A DNA stretch of 64,000 nucleotides from Branchinecta lynchi (taxonomy: Eukaryota > Arthropoda > Branchiopoda > Anostraca > Branchinectidae), in the NCBI GenBank assembly GCA_023053575.1, contig JAKZAP010000013.1, positions 196,001 through 260,000 of the forward strand, written 5' to 3'. Under the pieces are notes generated by a model. That model did not search any database. It worked only from the letters and a program-made list of their open reading frames with translations, and was not told where the DNA came from. Each line of letters starts with the position of its first letter. The stretch's first letter is position 1. This document shows positions 42,317-54,900 of this stretch, piece after piece. The position numbers and the translations under genes are program-made.

Positions 42317-43017
42317 CAGTCTAGTACACTAGCTCCTTTTCAGGCACGGTGCTCAAACGTCTAGCACCATGCCTGGGTGCTAGACGTTCAAGCACTGTAC
42401 CTTGGATTTCATGTATGGTGCATGGATTTCAGTATACAGTGCATACATCAAAAACACAGTTTCTGTCATAACAACTGAGCACCAGCTCGGACAGGGCTGA
42501 AAATACTACCATGAATTAGAGAAATCAAAGACAATCCTTTATATATTTTTCACAACAAAAACAAAAGGGCTCGGCTGATGACAGATGTGAAAAACCTCAT
42601 TTCCTTTTCTACATAGTCAAGGGTTTTGCATGCAAAGTGTCCTGTGCCTCAGCTTTTTCTACCTAGCAGCCAACCAGAATATTGGCTCTTGGGGAATAGA
42701 TAGGGAAAATACATGGAAAATAGATAGGGTGCTGTTAGGTTTTTCATCTCCATCATCATTAGAGCCCTTTTGTTTTTGTTGTGAAAAATATATAAAGGAT
42801 TGTCTTTGGTTTCTCTAATTCATAGTAGTAATTTCAGCCCTGTCCGAGCCGGTGCTCAGTTGTGATGACAGAAACTGTGTTTTTTCTGTATGCACTGTAT
42901 GCTGAAATCCATGCACCATACATGAAATCCAAGGTACAGTGCTTGAACGTCTAGCACCCAGGCATGGTGCTAGACGTTTGAGCACCGTGGCTGAAATGAG
43001 ACTAGTGTACTAGACTG
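42317..43017. mobile_element. Fold-back hAT-like element, 701 bp
   Basis: Two arms of about 260 bp (42317-42577, 42755-43017) are inverted copies around a ~180-bp centre. Ends CAGTCTAGTACACTAG and CTAGTGTACTAGACTG are perfect. Flanking duplication GTATCCAG (42309-42316, 43018-43025) is exact, 8 bp, as in hAT. Each arm contains a further hairpin (gtgctcaaacgtctagcac and its complement). Confidence 0.9.
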
Positions 43018-43240
43018 GTATCCAGTCTCGAACCTTGCCTGAAGATGTGGGAAACAAATTTCGTTGCAATCCTAACAAAGTCAAAACTGTCTAGAAAGAA
43101 AACCTGCATGACCTAGGACCTGTTTTGAACTGCACAGAAGTTGCCTTTGTAAGATTTTCAGGCCAAGTTCGAGGTTATATAAATTTGAGGGCGAATACTC
43201 GTCCTGTAGACACCTGTAGACCAATGCTCGTTATATACAA

Positions 43241-44007
43241 TAGTTGCATTTTTTTTCTCTGGTTCCTCTTCCATGTTCTGTGTTCACAGTTGTCTGATTT
43301 GGGTAAAAAAAACATTAGCTGTGTTCTTTGTCACGGGAGTTCTCACCGGTGGTCTCCGGTTTTTATTATAAGCCGCTTTTTCATCCACCGGTCACTTCTC
43401 ACCAGTCAAATAACCTGTTTTTGAACTAACCAGTGTCCGGTTTTATCTCACCAGTGCGGACTAACCAGAACTTGCTTGTGAGCCTGGCTTCAGCGAGGAG
43501 TTAGCCGTTTTCATCAACTCACAGGGGAACCAAAAGAACGCTTTTTAAGGGAAGAACTGGACACTGGTGACTAAACACCAGTGACAGCCCGGAGTGCAAC
43601 AAACGCAGCTATTATTTTGCTTACGCTGTTCCGTGTTTTGTGTTTTGTCGCTGTTCTGATTATATGCAAATTTAGGATCCTGAGCACGTCTTAAGCAGAA
43701 AATCTGTTAAATTGCAAATTATATTCCAAAACGACCATACTTTAGGATCCAGCTTTATCCTCCGAACTTCTGCAATCCTTTTTTTTCTGTCTGTGGATCT
43801 CTCGGCAATTTTCTATCTGAACAGTGATAAAACATTCTAGGAGAGCAATTTCCGTGTTTTGCAAAACAGACCCGCGGAACAGAGACCACAAAATAGCGTA
43901 AAAAAAACGGGAAAATGAGAAACAGCGTGTTCAGTGTTTTGACGAAAACGGGAAAAATATGAAACAGAGTGAAAAAGCGAACAGAACAGAGACAAAAAAT
44001 GCAACTA
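43241..44007. mobile_element. Inverted-repeat element with AGTTGCATTTTTT ends
   Basis: TAGTTGCATTTTTT (43241-43254) and AAAAAATGCAACTA (43994-44007) are perfect 14-bp inverted ends. The interior has caccagtg/cactggtg and gttctgtg/cagaac motifs in both directions, and no ORF. Confidence 0.65.
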
Positions 44008-44229
44008 ATATTTAGCATACCCTATGCCAGATTCTGAACAGCTGCTTCTACCCTTGCTGTGACCTACCTCGCTATGGTATGGATGAATTGTTAATGGTTG
44101 ATTTCTGAGCTTCACTCAAATGACTAATAATTTATTGGGTTCCATCATAGGATAGTTCAAATAGGTGTTGCAAGGCGAATCATGACGTACAAGATGTATT
44201 ACAGTAGTATTAAAGATTCCTCTTTTCTT

Positions 44230-44545
44230 TGGGGTATGCCGTAATAAGGAGAACAGACCCAAATTCTATTCTCGCTTATTATGCAGAACTAATCAGATAG
44301 CTTGTTTGGTTCCATCAGCAGGCCAAGGAAGTTAGCCTCACTAGGGCAGCACCAGACAGGTAGCATCAAAGTTCTACTTTGTTCGAACCTATAGAAACAA
44401 CTTTTCTTCAAAAGAACACAGTTCTATTAAGAATGCTTATTGTTAGTTTGAGGACAAATACGTAGATTTATAAAAAATTGTACGCATTCTTACGATTGTC
44501 AATTGGCTAATCAGTTGCTCTACAGAGACAATTTGACTATCGTCA
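44230..44545 (-). repeat. Dispersed repeat L, copy 1 (reverse)
   Basis: Reverse of 60292-60715: tttgtcctcaaactaacaat, gtgttctttt, aaaagttgtttctaaggttc-type, ttccttggcctgctgatg and atagaatttgggt blocks. Confidence 0.7.
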
Positions 44546-44639
44546 AACAGGTGATGATTAGCAAATCAAAAGGGAAAACAGCGGTAAATAACCGAAAGAA
44601 AAAAAAAATGAAATCAACCAGGATTCCTGGACACGAAGG

Positions 44640-44760
44640 AATTTAATATTGAAAATTTCTAGTATAGCCTTGAATAGGCTGCTGCTACTATTCGGTTTAC
44701 ATAAGGTGGTGAGTTTCCAAACAGCTTCAGAGGAGTCCTAATGCTACATGAACTATTGTT
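44640..44760 (-). repeat. Dispersed repeat Q, copy 1
   Basis: Block gcctgaataggctgctgct-type with actattcggtttac and gagtttccaaacagctt, repeated inverted at 59.87-60.0 kb. In both places it flanks repeat L, so L and Q may be one split element. Confidence 0.6.
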
Positions 44761-45777
44761 TCTGCAGGAACTCCTGTAAGATGGATGATGACATATCTCT
44801 GTGTTGTTATTATTCTTGTTCCAGATAGCAGAGAGTGTTATCACAGTATAGGGCTTGCCCCTCCTCTTATCATCATAGCTTGTAATAACTCGCTGGAACG
44901 CTACCAAAGTAAAAAGCAAACATTCAGTATTGCCAAGCTGATACAATTTGACAACCATTTCATTCTAAAAAATTACCAAATTGAGGTAATGGCAGCAGTA
45001 CTCTCAAAAGAACAATAGCAGTCGTTCTTACTGTCTTTCACTAAGCAACCAACCTAACAATAAGTTCTTACGGCGTAAAGTTGTGACTTCATCACCCAAA
45101 TAAAGTGAACTTTTGCGGGGGGAGCCCGATCAAGCAATCTGATTGACTCTGCATACGACAAAGTAGAAACACGGTCTGTTCTCCTTAAGGGTAATTCTGG
45201 CAGTCTGGAAAGCTCTGCGAGCTTAAGTGAAGTCTGTTTTTGCAACTTCCGCTAAAACTCGGTTCGCTTTCCAGAGCTGTTCTCTACTTCTGCTAGTTCC
45301 ACCAGCACTTTGAAAGCAAATCCACTTTTCGAGTGGACAGTGACTTTGGCAAATGAGCGGGAAGTTATAAAGGTGCAACAGAGAACCCGCCTGGAACTTG
45401 GCGGCTTCTAGCTTTGCTTTTCAGAACAGACGAATCTAGACAGGCTGTATACGGCAACACCTTACTATGCCTATTTGAAGGATGTGTATGGAAAATGCTC
45501 CCTGTATATCTAGCATTCGGCATATCCTCATGTGTCATGCAAGAGATAAAGTTGGTGGAAGGAAGAGGTCCTAGCAGTGATAAAAAAAAAAAACCTCAAA
45601 GGGCCCCTCGTACTTAAAACGCCAATACAACCTACATACAAATCATGAATTTTTAAACCAGGAAACCTAATTTTGTATGTTACATTCGAAACCTAACAAC
45701 ACCACACTTATGTTTGCACTTGCCACTCAGGATTATCCAGCGTGAGTTATGCTATGCTCCCAAAAGAAAACAGAGCT
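44761..45777. other. Unrecognised intergenic sequence
   Basis: A GC-richer part at 45.1-45.4 kb might hold an exon or promoter, but I find no frame with both splice signals and recognisable content. Confidence 0.3.
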
Positions 45778-45868
45778 AATAATAATAATATAATTGCTCC
45801 AAAAATGCTTTTGCCTATAGATTTCTCACAACACTTTGATTTAATGATGCATTAAGCCAGAAAATGTT
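45778..45868 (-). mobile_element. 5'-truncated LINE copy (3' end only)
   Basis: Second stub of the same family: (AAT)n, then gcttttgcc, atttctcacaacac and tttaatg, matching the 3' end of the intron 5 element. Heavily truncated. Confidence 0.65.
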
Positions 45869-46066
45869 GTCAAAAGTAGGAATGAAGTGCTCGCAAAGTC
45901 ACCCACTTTGCTAGAATTTGTAATATACTGTACTGTTTCATCAGTGTTCATTAGTCTATTTTGAGTAACAATTTGTGGTTTTCTTGGAACATAATGGCTC
46001 TGAGACTCTTGTTCTATATTTGCCTTTTATAAAAAGCCAGATACCATGAGCCACTTGTAGGCTATT

Positions 46067-46307
46067 CAGGGGCGTCACGACTGGGAGGGGGGTGGCATCC
46101 CCCCCCCCCCCCCCAATATTGTCGGCCAGTCGGTAAAAGCTGGTCATGCAAACAGTCGTTTTTTTCTGAAAATCAGTCTATTTTTTTTTCAAAACTGTAG
46201 TCTTTTTCTTGAAAACAGTATTTCTTTCTGAAAAAACAGTCGGTAAAAATTATCAGCCAGTTGGTAAATGCCTTGTCCCTCCCCCAGCAATTCTATCTTG
46301 AAATCTG
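46067..46307. mobile_element. hAT-like non-autonomous element J2
   Basis: Begins CAGGGGCGTCACGACTGGGA and is flanked by TAGGCTATT on both sides (46058-46066, 46308-46316). Shares cggtaaaaattatcagcca, gtcggcc and T-rich AACAGT repeats with J1. Long C-run near 46102-46116. Confidence 0.8.
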
Positions 46308-46316
46308 TAGGCTATT

Positions 46317-48415
46317 GGGGTTGAAATTAGAAAATTATACAGTTTTGGTATCATTTAATTGATAGTCCCGTTTTTTGCCAAAAGAGATCAAAAGATTCTC
46401 TCCTCCATCCTTTCTGCTAATTTGACTCTTTTTGCTAGAAAGGAGTCTGGTGCAAGAATGGGAAAATTAACCAAGGCTTTGGAAGATAGGCGGCAAGAAA
46501 CGCGACTAATAATAAGAGTTCTCTTCTGGGTAGACTGCTTTCTTTAGATTGTTTACTCTTTCAAGCATTAGTCTCTCTTGTGGGTGTCATGACCTTATGT
46601 TGGAGTATCGGGACTCTCCCGTCTTAGCCCAGTGTCTGGTCTGTGCAGTTATGTTTCCACTTACCAAACATTCGTCTAAACAACCAGGGTCTGTAGGTCC
46701 TATATTAATCAATACTCCTCGAGAATGGAGGTTTTGTTTCATGGAAAACAGAGTTGCAGGACATTTAATAAAGAATTTCCCTCACCATGTTATCCTTTCC
46801 AGCATCGCCGAAAGTTCCCGACCGGACCTGGTTTCCATCATCGACAAAACTGCAAAAAAAGGGTGTGCTCTGTCAAGTTATGCAGGAATGTCTCTTGTCA
46901 GTTTCACAGGTAAGTTCCAGCCTGTACGATCTTTCGGTGTCTGCCCTGAATGACGCTTGTAGTCATAGGGGGAGTGCTATATATAAGGATTTAATGGTGA
47001 CAGAGATTCCCCCAACCTGCCTAATAATTATTCGTGTTGGATTTAGCTACTGCAGTGGGGGAGGGAAGGGTGCTTCAGAAATTTTGGACATGCACAGGGT
47101 GACGGGTGGAAGGAGCGGCATGAAACTTAGATGCTAACAAGGATCATATCCCCTAGGCCTGTTAAAGACTGGTCGGATCCGACGTCGCTAAATAGAATTG
47201 GAGGGGGTATCAGCAATGTATTTTCTGATGCCGTTCAAGTTTGACTGGTCGGGGCCCACTCGTCCCTTAAGGCCTTGCGAAAATCCCCGATGTTGACTTT
47301 GCCAAGATGTTAATTTCGTCCTGCATTTGTTATCTGGCTTTCTAAACCGAATTCATTTCTGTTAAGACCCTTTCAAGTGTTACCTTGTTTCGCCGATTAC
47401 ATTCTTGTTACGAGCCCTCATTAAGAGGGATCCATAACTGTATTTTCCGCCATTCTGTCACTGTCACTAGTTATGTTATATTTCCTAACAGCCTCGCCGT
47501 CATTGTCGTATAACTAAGACAGACTAAAACTACTTTATTAACTCTTCGCTACACGGTTTTCTTGCTCTCGCTGGATTTTACAGACATGTCTGGCGCCTTT
47601 ACAAACTTGTTTGTCCGACAAACGTTCAAGGTTAATAAGTTTAAGCGCTTCTTTCCTGAAGGAAACAGCTGGGGAATTGAGACAGAACTTTTATACTGCG
47701 GGAAGGTTTTAGATAAGACAATAAAAACACAAATTACCAGATGGTCGCGCTTGTGAGGGATCTTAGTGTAAAGCAAACGTTCGCAGAAAGCGTTTAGTTA
47801 TTATACCGCTGATAGTAGGGCTCAGTATGCTGTATGGAACCAAACAAGTAGCCGTGGAAACTTCCTTGAGAAAAAGAAGTATCTTCTACTGTCCGCAGTA
47901 TCTTCCCGACTAACAGTTTGTCTTTTTCAGCTGGTCCCTCGCATTGGTATCCACATCTTACATCAAACTGCGAAAGTGACGCTTGTGAGAAAGCTCCGAA
48001 ACCTGCGAACTTCTTGTCACACAAAGCCTGGACTTGTTGTTAGTAAAAGTGTCAAGTGCCAAGCAGAAGAATTCAGTGTGTGAGCGGATGTTTTCATCAG
48101 AGCACGAAGGGCACGGAAGTTTGTTCTATTCTCTTTACAGAGGGTTTGGTAGTCTGAAAATATGAAATTCGTTTGAAGCCATTTGTCGTGATAAGCCACG
48201 CCCGAATTTACCGGAACTGAGGAGGCTTCATTATCAGTGAATTAGAGAATATTATCGAAGTTGTACGTGCTAGTACGTACGGAAATCATTTTGAAGAATA
48301 GAGAAGACTTAGGGAGTTTCATTATTAGTGGAGTGTTCCTTATTGCAAGCGTAGCAGCTTTCAGTTTCCGGTTTTAACCGTATTTTGTGGAGAAGATAAC
48401 TCGTGAACCAGTGCA
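46317..48415. other. Unrecognised intergenic sequence
   Basis: Longest frame is 134 codons (46549-46953, plus) with no recognisable domain and no codon or splice support. Probably non-coding. Confidence 0.3.
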
Positions 48416-48419
48416 AGTA

Positions 48420-49790
48420 TCAAGTTGAAACTTGGTACACTTGTGGTTATTCGAGTCTAGTTGTGCCCAACCGGTTTTGACCAGTGAAAAATTTGCGTAA
48501 CTTAGACCTGGACATAGGACGATGCAATTCCTTGTGCATGTAGATCCTAGGGCTGGAAAATTGCTTATAAAGTTGCTCCCCCACCCACCCGGTTCATGGG
48601 CAACTGGGCCCAGATTGCCCAGGAGTTAGGTTCTTCACCTGTGACAGGAATTAACAGGTATAAAGTTGAAACTTGGTAGCTTTGTGAGCATTGGGATCTC
48701 TTTTTGGGATCCCAAAACGGAAGTGGAGGGATACCTATGACATCGCAAAAGTTGTCCGTCTGTCTGTGAGCACGATAACTCTCGAAGGGAATGAGATATT
48801 TGGATGAAACTTGGCGTAAGGGTTCTTTGGGTCAAGGGTAAGGTCAAGATCTTAGATGGACTTTGTAGCTCTACATTTAGGGGTGGGGGAGGGGGTTCAA
48901 AGTAAGGGGCAAACGAAATGTTTTGGAACGGCTGATGTCATAGCCGATTATATGGTAATAGGACATGCTAAACACGATGGTGAAAACCATTTTCTCGCCA
49001 GTATTTCGCCCGGAATCCGGCAAAAAGCGGAAAGTTGGTTGAAAGAAAAAGTTTCATTTGAAGTTGATTAAATGTTTTATTTAGGGGTAAGAAGACATGC
49101 TGAACACTTATCTGAAAAGCAAGTTGATTAGGTGACAGGTTTAGGGGTAAGAAGAGATGTTGAAGTTAAAGATTTATTTGAAGTTGATTATGTTCTTTAT
49201 AGAGATAAGGATATACGCTGACATTTAGTTCGCTCGGAATCCGGCCGAAACCGGAACTTTGGCATAAGTAAAGGAGGAAGTTTCGGTCAGTGTCGTCAAA
49301 ATAGATATGGCTTATAGAGGTAAATCTGAACTTTCACTAATGGTTAGCCTGGTGAAGACTGGATCTGGCGAAGACAAGATCCAATTGTCTGGATCAGATA
49401 TTAGGTTTTTGGATCCCAACGAAATCTTTGGTCTTATTCCTCCCCCCCCCCCCCCCCCCCTCTGTGTTCAGGGGCATTTGGAACCAGATTGCCCAGTTTT
49501 TAAGGCGATGAAATTCCTTTGTGCTTTTGGATCATAGGGTTTGAGGATATATATGTGGAGTTGAGCCACCCCCACCCTCCCCGTTCATGCGCAGGTGGCC
49601 CAATTTGCCCATGAGTAAAGTTTTTGACCTGCGACTAGAGTCAATCTCTAAGCTGATATAGTCTAGGATGTATGGTTCTAGATATACAATTTGACGGGTC
49701 CCGACCCCCCTCACCGTGCCGTTCATGGGTAACTGGGCCCAGATTTTCCACGAGTTACGTTCGTCTATGACATGTCTTGAGTTGAACTCT
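48420..49790 (-). repeat. Composite family A element with GGGCCCAGATT flanking units
   Basis: Core 48700-49440 is family A in reverse (GGGATCCCAAAA, AGCACGATAACTCTCGAAGG, CCGGAATCCGG, tttaggggtaagaag). On both sides lie units with GTTCATGGGCAACTGGGCCC and cgagttacgttc-type ends (48590-48640, 49580-49770). A 19-base C-run is at 49442-49460. Confidence 0.65.
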
Positions 49791-50470
49791 TGTATACTTG
49801 TGGATATCTATGTATAAATGCGGATTTTGTTGTAACATCAAGAAATAAGACCACGCGACGAACCTCATTCCTTAATGATAAGTTGGAAACTGGACAGTTT
49901 TGTCATATGACCGATGATATGCCGTTCTTAATGAAATTGTGACAAAGGGTATTAGGCTGCTACGATTTGGTTTATTGCACTTGTGATTACATTGCTAACG
50001 GAAAAGAGGTTTAAAGGGTCGGACTGCCTAGCAAGACATCCAGTATGGAAACTGAAACCGTTCTTGCAAGATTTGAATATCTTCTTTGGATTCCTGAATG
50101 CGTTTTGTTTACATTGAAAGCTCTTACACTGGGAAGTTTCGGAATATTATTTCAATACTTTTTTGGTTATTGGGGATGTGAAATTTCTTGGCTCTAACGC
50201 TGTTTGTTTATAAGATGTGATAAATATTTTACTTTCACACTCCACGTCTGAGCGCTTGCGCACATGTATGTTTCGTTGGTGCTTCCGTGTTATTTATGTT
50301 GTAGGTTTTACAAGCGCGGAAAGAGTTTTAAAGAATAGTGAAGACTTGAGGGAGATAAGGTTATTAGTTTTGTTAGTGCGTCTACACGTGAATTTTGTTA
50401 AGCACGTTGGAATAAAACTTGGAGAGTATGGCGGTCTTGTGAACTAGGTATTTTATGTCGATGTTCAGAC
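49791..50470. other. Unrecognised intergenic sequence
   Basis: No feature I can support. Confidence 0.35.
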
Positions 50471-50600
50471 TACACTGTAAAAAAAAAATCTTGCAGTATT
50501 TGCTACTGGGACTAATCTTATCCTTATTGAGATAAGATTACCCCTAATTCGGATTAATCTTATCCCAATAGAGATAAGATTAATCCCAGCAGCAAATACT
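50471..50600. mobile_element. MITE E copy 3 (right end lost)
   Basis: TACACTGTAAAAAAA, GCAGTATTTGCTACTGGGA, then GATAAGATTAATCCCAGCAG and caaatactg. The inner hairpin is intact but the right terminus is missing. Confidence 0.7.
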
Positions 50601-51204
50601 GTATCCGATTTCAGTGAAACTTGATGGGTGGGAGGAGCAATGCCCTAGATGTGATGTCTGTATGTCCGATTCGCAGAGTTGAAGGGGTGCTTACTTGACG
50701 CGTAAAGACCAAACCAGATGAGCTTTTCTGAGACCTAACATAGCACCGTCCGAGTCGTGCGAGATCGCAGCCTCTGTTTCTTCAGCGAGGCTATTGACCA
50801 GTGTGAGGTAGGCTCAGTGTAAACTTTGTACCGTGTTTGATATTAAAAGCTTACCTAAAACTATTGTTTATATTATAGGAAACTCTTGAAAGCACTAGGC
50901 TTAATATTTTTACTCGGGTACTCGATGGGAGAACTTTTAAGAGTAGGAAAGGTAATCAGATACAAACATGGATTCGTGGAATTTCAGTTCGGTTCTCGGC
51001 ATCTGTAAGCTTCTCTCCACTGGTGGATAGTCCAGTCTGATGAATGAACGAAACTGATTGTTCGATTTTTTTTTTCTGCTAAAAAGTATTACCTTGTGGA
51101 TCTGGTTAATGGTCTATTAGGACGATTATGAGACGTGTATGGGGGTTGGCAAAGAACGAACATCTGCAAGACACGATTATCTGTTCTAGAAAGATGAACA
51201 AATA

Positions 51205-51960
51205 TTCCTCTTTCGGGTCCCATCGAAACCTTTGGTCTTGTTGTTAAACGCGGATAACTTAAAGCCTACGCTGATAAATTAGAAGTTTTACCTTGATCGT
51301 TCTTAGTACCACTGGCACTTTTTTTTTTATTCAGCTAGATTCCGGTCAGTCGGCGGGAACATTCAGTTCAAATATAGGTTCTGGATGTATTCTTACGTCT
51401 ATATCGACGCTCTAGTCGACCCTCTTACCGACTTCAGATACGACTTTTCGCTCTCAACAATTTTCCGCTTTATGACGGATTCCGGCAAAATAGGCTACTA
51501 ACTGTCCGGCGAAAAGATAAAGTTCATTGTCTCTGTACTCCTATGCCGAACCTCAATTCAAATCAGATAACAAAAAAATCCTACGAAATGTCCACTTGTT
51601 CCCGGATTCCGGAGGAACTGTTTATCCGGTGAGAAAAAGAAATTCAGTTAAGGATTCAGCTTGTCTCCTTACCCATACTCGAACATCGCATTAGCCTGAA
51701 CAAACATTTTTGTTCATCCCTTAATCCAGAAACCCACCCCCAGCTCTAACAATATGGTTACGGGCCCATCTATCATTTACTCCGCCTTTTCAAAATGGCG
51801 GGTCATAAATAAATTACTTACTTACTTACTATGAACTTAAACTGTACGTTTGGCCCAACAAATTCTCACGCCAAGTTTGAACAACATCTCTCAATCTCTT
51901 GGAGAGTTATCGTTGTGATAAACGGGCAACTTTTAAGAAGTCATGGGTATCCGCGTCACT
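51205..51960 (+). repeat. Family A element, diverged
   Basis: Reverse left-end relic gggtcccatcgaaacctttg at 51218, then units with CCGG motifs near 51345, 51480 and 51610, and a right end with GAGAGTTATCG and gggcaacttttaagaagtca. Interrupted by the (TTAC)n element at 51.78 kb. Confidence 0.6.
51776..51832. repeat. Retroelement 3' end with (TTAC)n tail, copy 2
   Basis: Same ~45-bp block and (TTAC)n tail as at 20.55 kb, in different surroundings. It interrupts the family A copy at 51.2-51.96 kb. Confidence 0.65.
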
Positions 51961-54900
51961 TAATTAACGAGGTGAGGGAAACACCTCTGAGACTCACACT
52001 CTGAACAGAGGGGGGGGGGGGGGGTAGCCTAACATTGGTCATATTTTCTCTAATCTGTCTCGCTGGCTTGCTATCTATCTAGTTACGTGCTGGAACGACT
52101 TTTTACGCAAAAGACTCCTTCATGACAAGTTGGTGTCCTCGTCTCGACCAAGTCGGCTAATGGATACATTTTAGCCATGAAACTCTTTCATCAGTAAACC
52201 AAAGGAGCTTTGATTTTTGGTCTTGTGGGCTATCCTTGACCTCCAATAGATAGCCTTTTCAACTGTAGGCTTCGTACCCCCCCCCCCCACCCTCCGTAGA
52301 GCACGTTTTGTGAGTTCGGCGTAAAAAAAACACTAGATGGCTCCTGGAGGCATGCTGAGCTACCGAGAACTGTAAGCCTGAAACAGCAAAGCCATACAGA
52401 ATAATGTTTAGATGACTGCCTTTGTACTGTTTACAAGATAAGATTCCAGCCTGTTTCAAGGCTTACTTGCTGAAAAGCATTAGTTTATTTCGGATTGCTA
52501 GCGTCACCTATAATCAGTTCCTTCTTGCGAATGATTGACCTAGATGGCGCAGCTTTGTCTCGCTCGCTTCAACCCAGACTGGACCTTACAGATGTCCGAG
52601 GCTTCCGCGTAGTGAATTTTTATGATAACGATGACGGCTGATTTGCTCTTCTTCGACCTTTCCCTAGAGGTCCCTTCCCACTTCAAATATCTCATACAAA
52701 TTACATCCCAGTCACAACTGCCAATCACTTTCTCGCTTCTTCCTACATTTGCATTTTTGTTTTGTCTCTCGGACCGGTTCCCTCTATGGTACCTTCCATT
52801 CATCCGGAATGTCCGACAGCCCGGACTTACAGACGTCTTGGGCCGGGTTCACCTTCCAGACCAAAAATGCTGTCTGGAATCCGGAAGAAAAATCTGGAAG
52901 ATGAAGCCTGGCTTTTAGCAAATTTGACATTCGCTACTTAGAAAAAGAAGGGTTGTGCATTCTGAAAACCACTGAAGTCAGTTTCTTCTCCTTTCAATGT
53001 GGGCTTTTCTCTAATTTTATCCTATTCATCAAAGAAGGAAAAAGTCAGGAGTATGGAGTAGTAGTCCTTCGTCATGAGGCCAACGCGATTCATTTTCTCA
53101 ACTGCGAGTTCTCAGTTCGAACGCAGATTCGCACAGCAAACTTACTAAGCAGGCTACATCAGTCTTAGGAAGCCGAAATACCGCAAGCGAGTTCCCTCTG
53201 AAGAAATTCGAGGGATGGGCAGTAAATTCGAGGGATGGGCAGTTCCCAGATGTGGTATTCCTTGGAGTTCCAGACCAAGAACCAATAAAACTAGCAAGAA
53301 CAACTTTTATTGTAAACTGTAAATTGAAAATTGCTCTGGTATACACAAAATCTGAAAACACAGGGCTGCACGTTTCCGTTTGGGAGTGTACGTCGATAAT
53401 ATACAGCATCACGGGCTCAACATGCACTGCCAGTAGGGGATAATTATTAGTACGATTACACTACATCACAGAACACTTTCGCCTCTTGGGATCACACAAG
53501 TATTCAGAGTGACCGAATAAGCGGTGTTGAGAAAGATGTCGCGACTTGAAGCTATCAGTCGATTCTGCATTAGCCGAATCTTCGGTGAGATTATTGTTGA
53601 GTCCACGCAAAACTCTAGTTGTACAAAGAATTGCAGAAACACGATTGAACAAGCTTGAAAGTGTGCAACTATGATGGCGGAGGCCAATACATTTTATGAA
53701 ATCATTCAGTTTGTCGAATCTGCCGTTAATTAATTTAGACATATTAAAATTAAATCTCTCTAAAAAATCTGTACGCGATGGGCGGAAAAAAAAACTTGGC
53801 AAGCATCTCCGGGTAGAGTAGATCAGGCGGATTTAGTTAGAATTTGGTGTTCTCCTTTGACTCTCGTTTGGATTTACTCCTAGGCTCCAATATCGTAATC
53901 GTTGTGAGGTCTGACTGTCTAGCTTTGCCATATAATTAGTCGGACGAACCGGCGACTTGAATAGCAGCGGGGACAAACCCTCTTGCTTGAATATAAAGTT
54001 TATTTTGGTCGTAGGGCTACCACGGATTCTGCAAATGCAGCAATGCATCACTAATCATGTCACGATTGATCCATAATCCCACGACATACAAAGAAGAACC
54101 GTAGACCTTAGCGATCTTACGTCTGGTTTTGTCTAATGCTCTACCAACATTCGGAGGTAAAAATGGCTACTTCAAACACTAGGCATCGACTGTTTTCAGT
54201 TCTACGTCTGTGGAATCCAGAAGCAAGGTGCTGAACGGAGTTGATAAATCGCACATTCCGTTGTGGAAGCTGATTAATTCGTCTTGTTTCACCCTTGTCC
54301 ACCTGAAAAAGAAGGAGGGACAATTTAAAATATTCTCTAAAATGAGCAAAATAATCTCACCGGGCGAGTGTAGTGATAACTATTCCTAATAACACGCCGT
54401 TGGATCTTACTGGACGACTTTGTGTTTCGAATTTATCTATGAACATTGATAGTCTACTTCGTGGTAGATAAATCACGATCAATTTATAAAAATAACACGG
54501 CTGCGTAAGAGGCCTTGCCGGTTAATCCAGTAAAGTTGTAATGGTGACAAGGTTCAGGATCTGAGCCTCGAAAAAGCCAACCGCGGCAAACGTAAGAATC
54601 AGTGAAATGCCGCAGGGTGGGTACAAACTACCGTACGAGGTTTCGGGAGCAACGGAGATGACGATCCATGACTCCGCTTTCGTTTACCTACAAGTTAAAC
54701 GAAGAAGGAAAATATTACAGCAACATTGTGAAGGTCTGAAGCAACACGACAGTAAACTGAAAAAGCACCCCTTTCTGGGGCGACCCAATCACAGAAAATA
54801 TAGAGGCTTTTTCGACATTTCGAACGAGCAACGCTTCAGAAGCATCCCTCATCAGATAAGGTAGCTTGAACCATGAAAGATATGTAGGCTACCTTATGTC

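Noticed and set aside
46549..46953. Plus-strand ORF of 134 codons
   Set aside because: No recognisable protein family; length is within chance for this composition.
54130..54323. Minus-strand exon candidate after a CTTTTTCAG acceptor
   Set aside because: No homologous protein recognised and no partner exon in phase.
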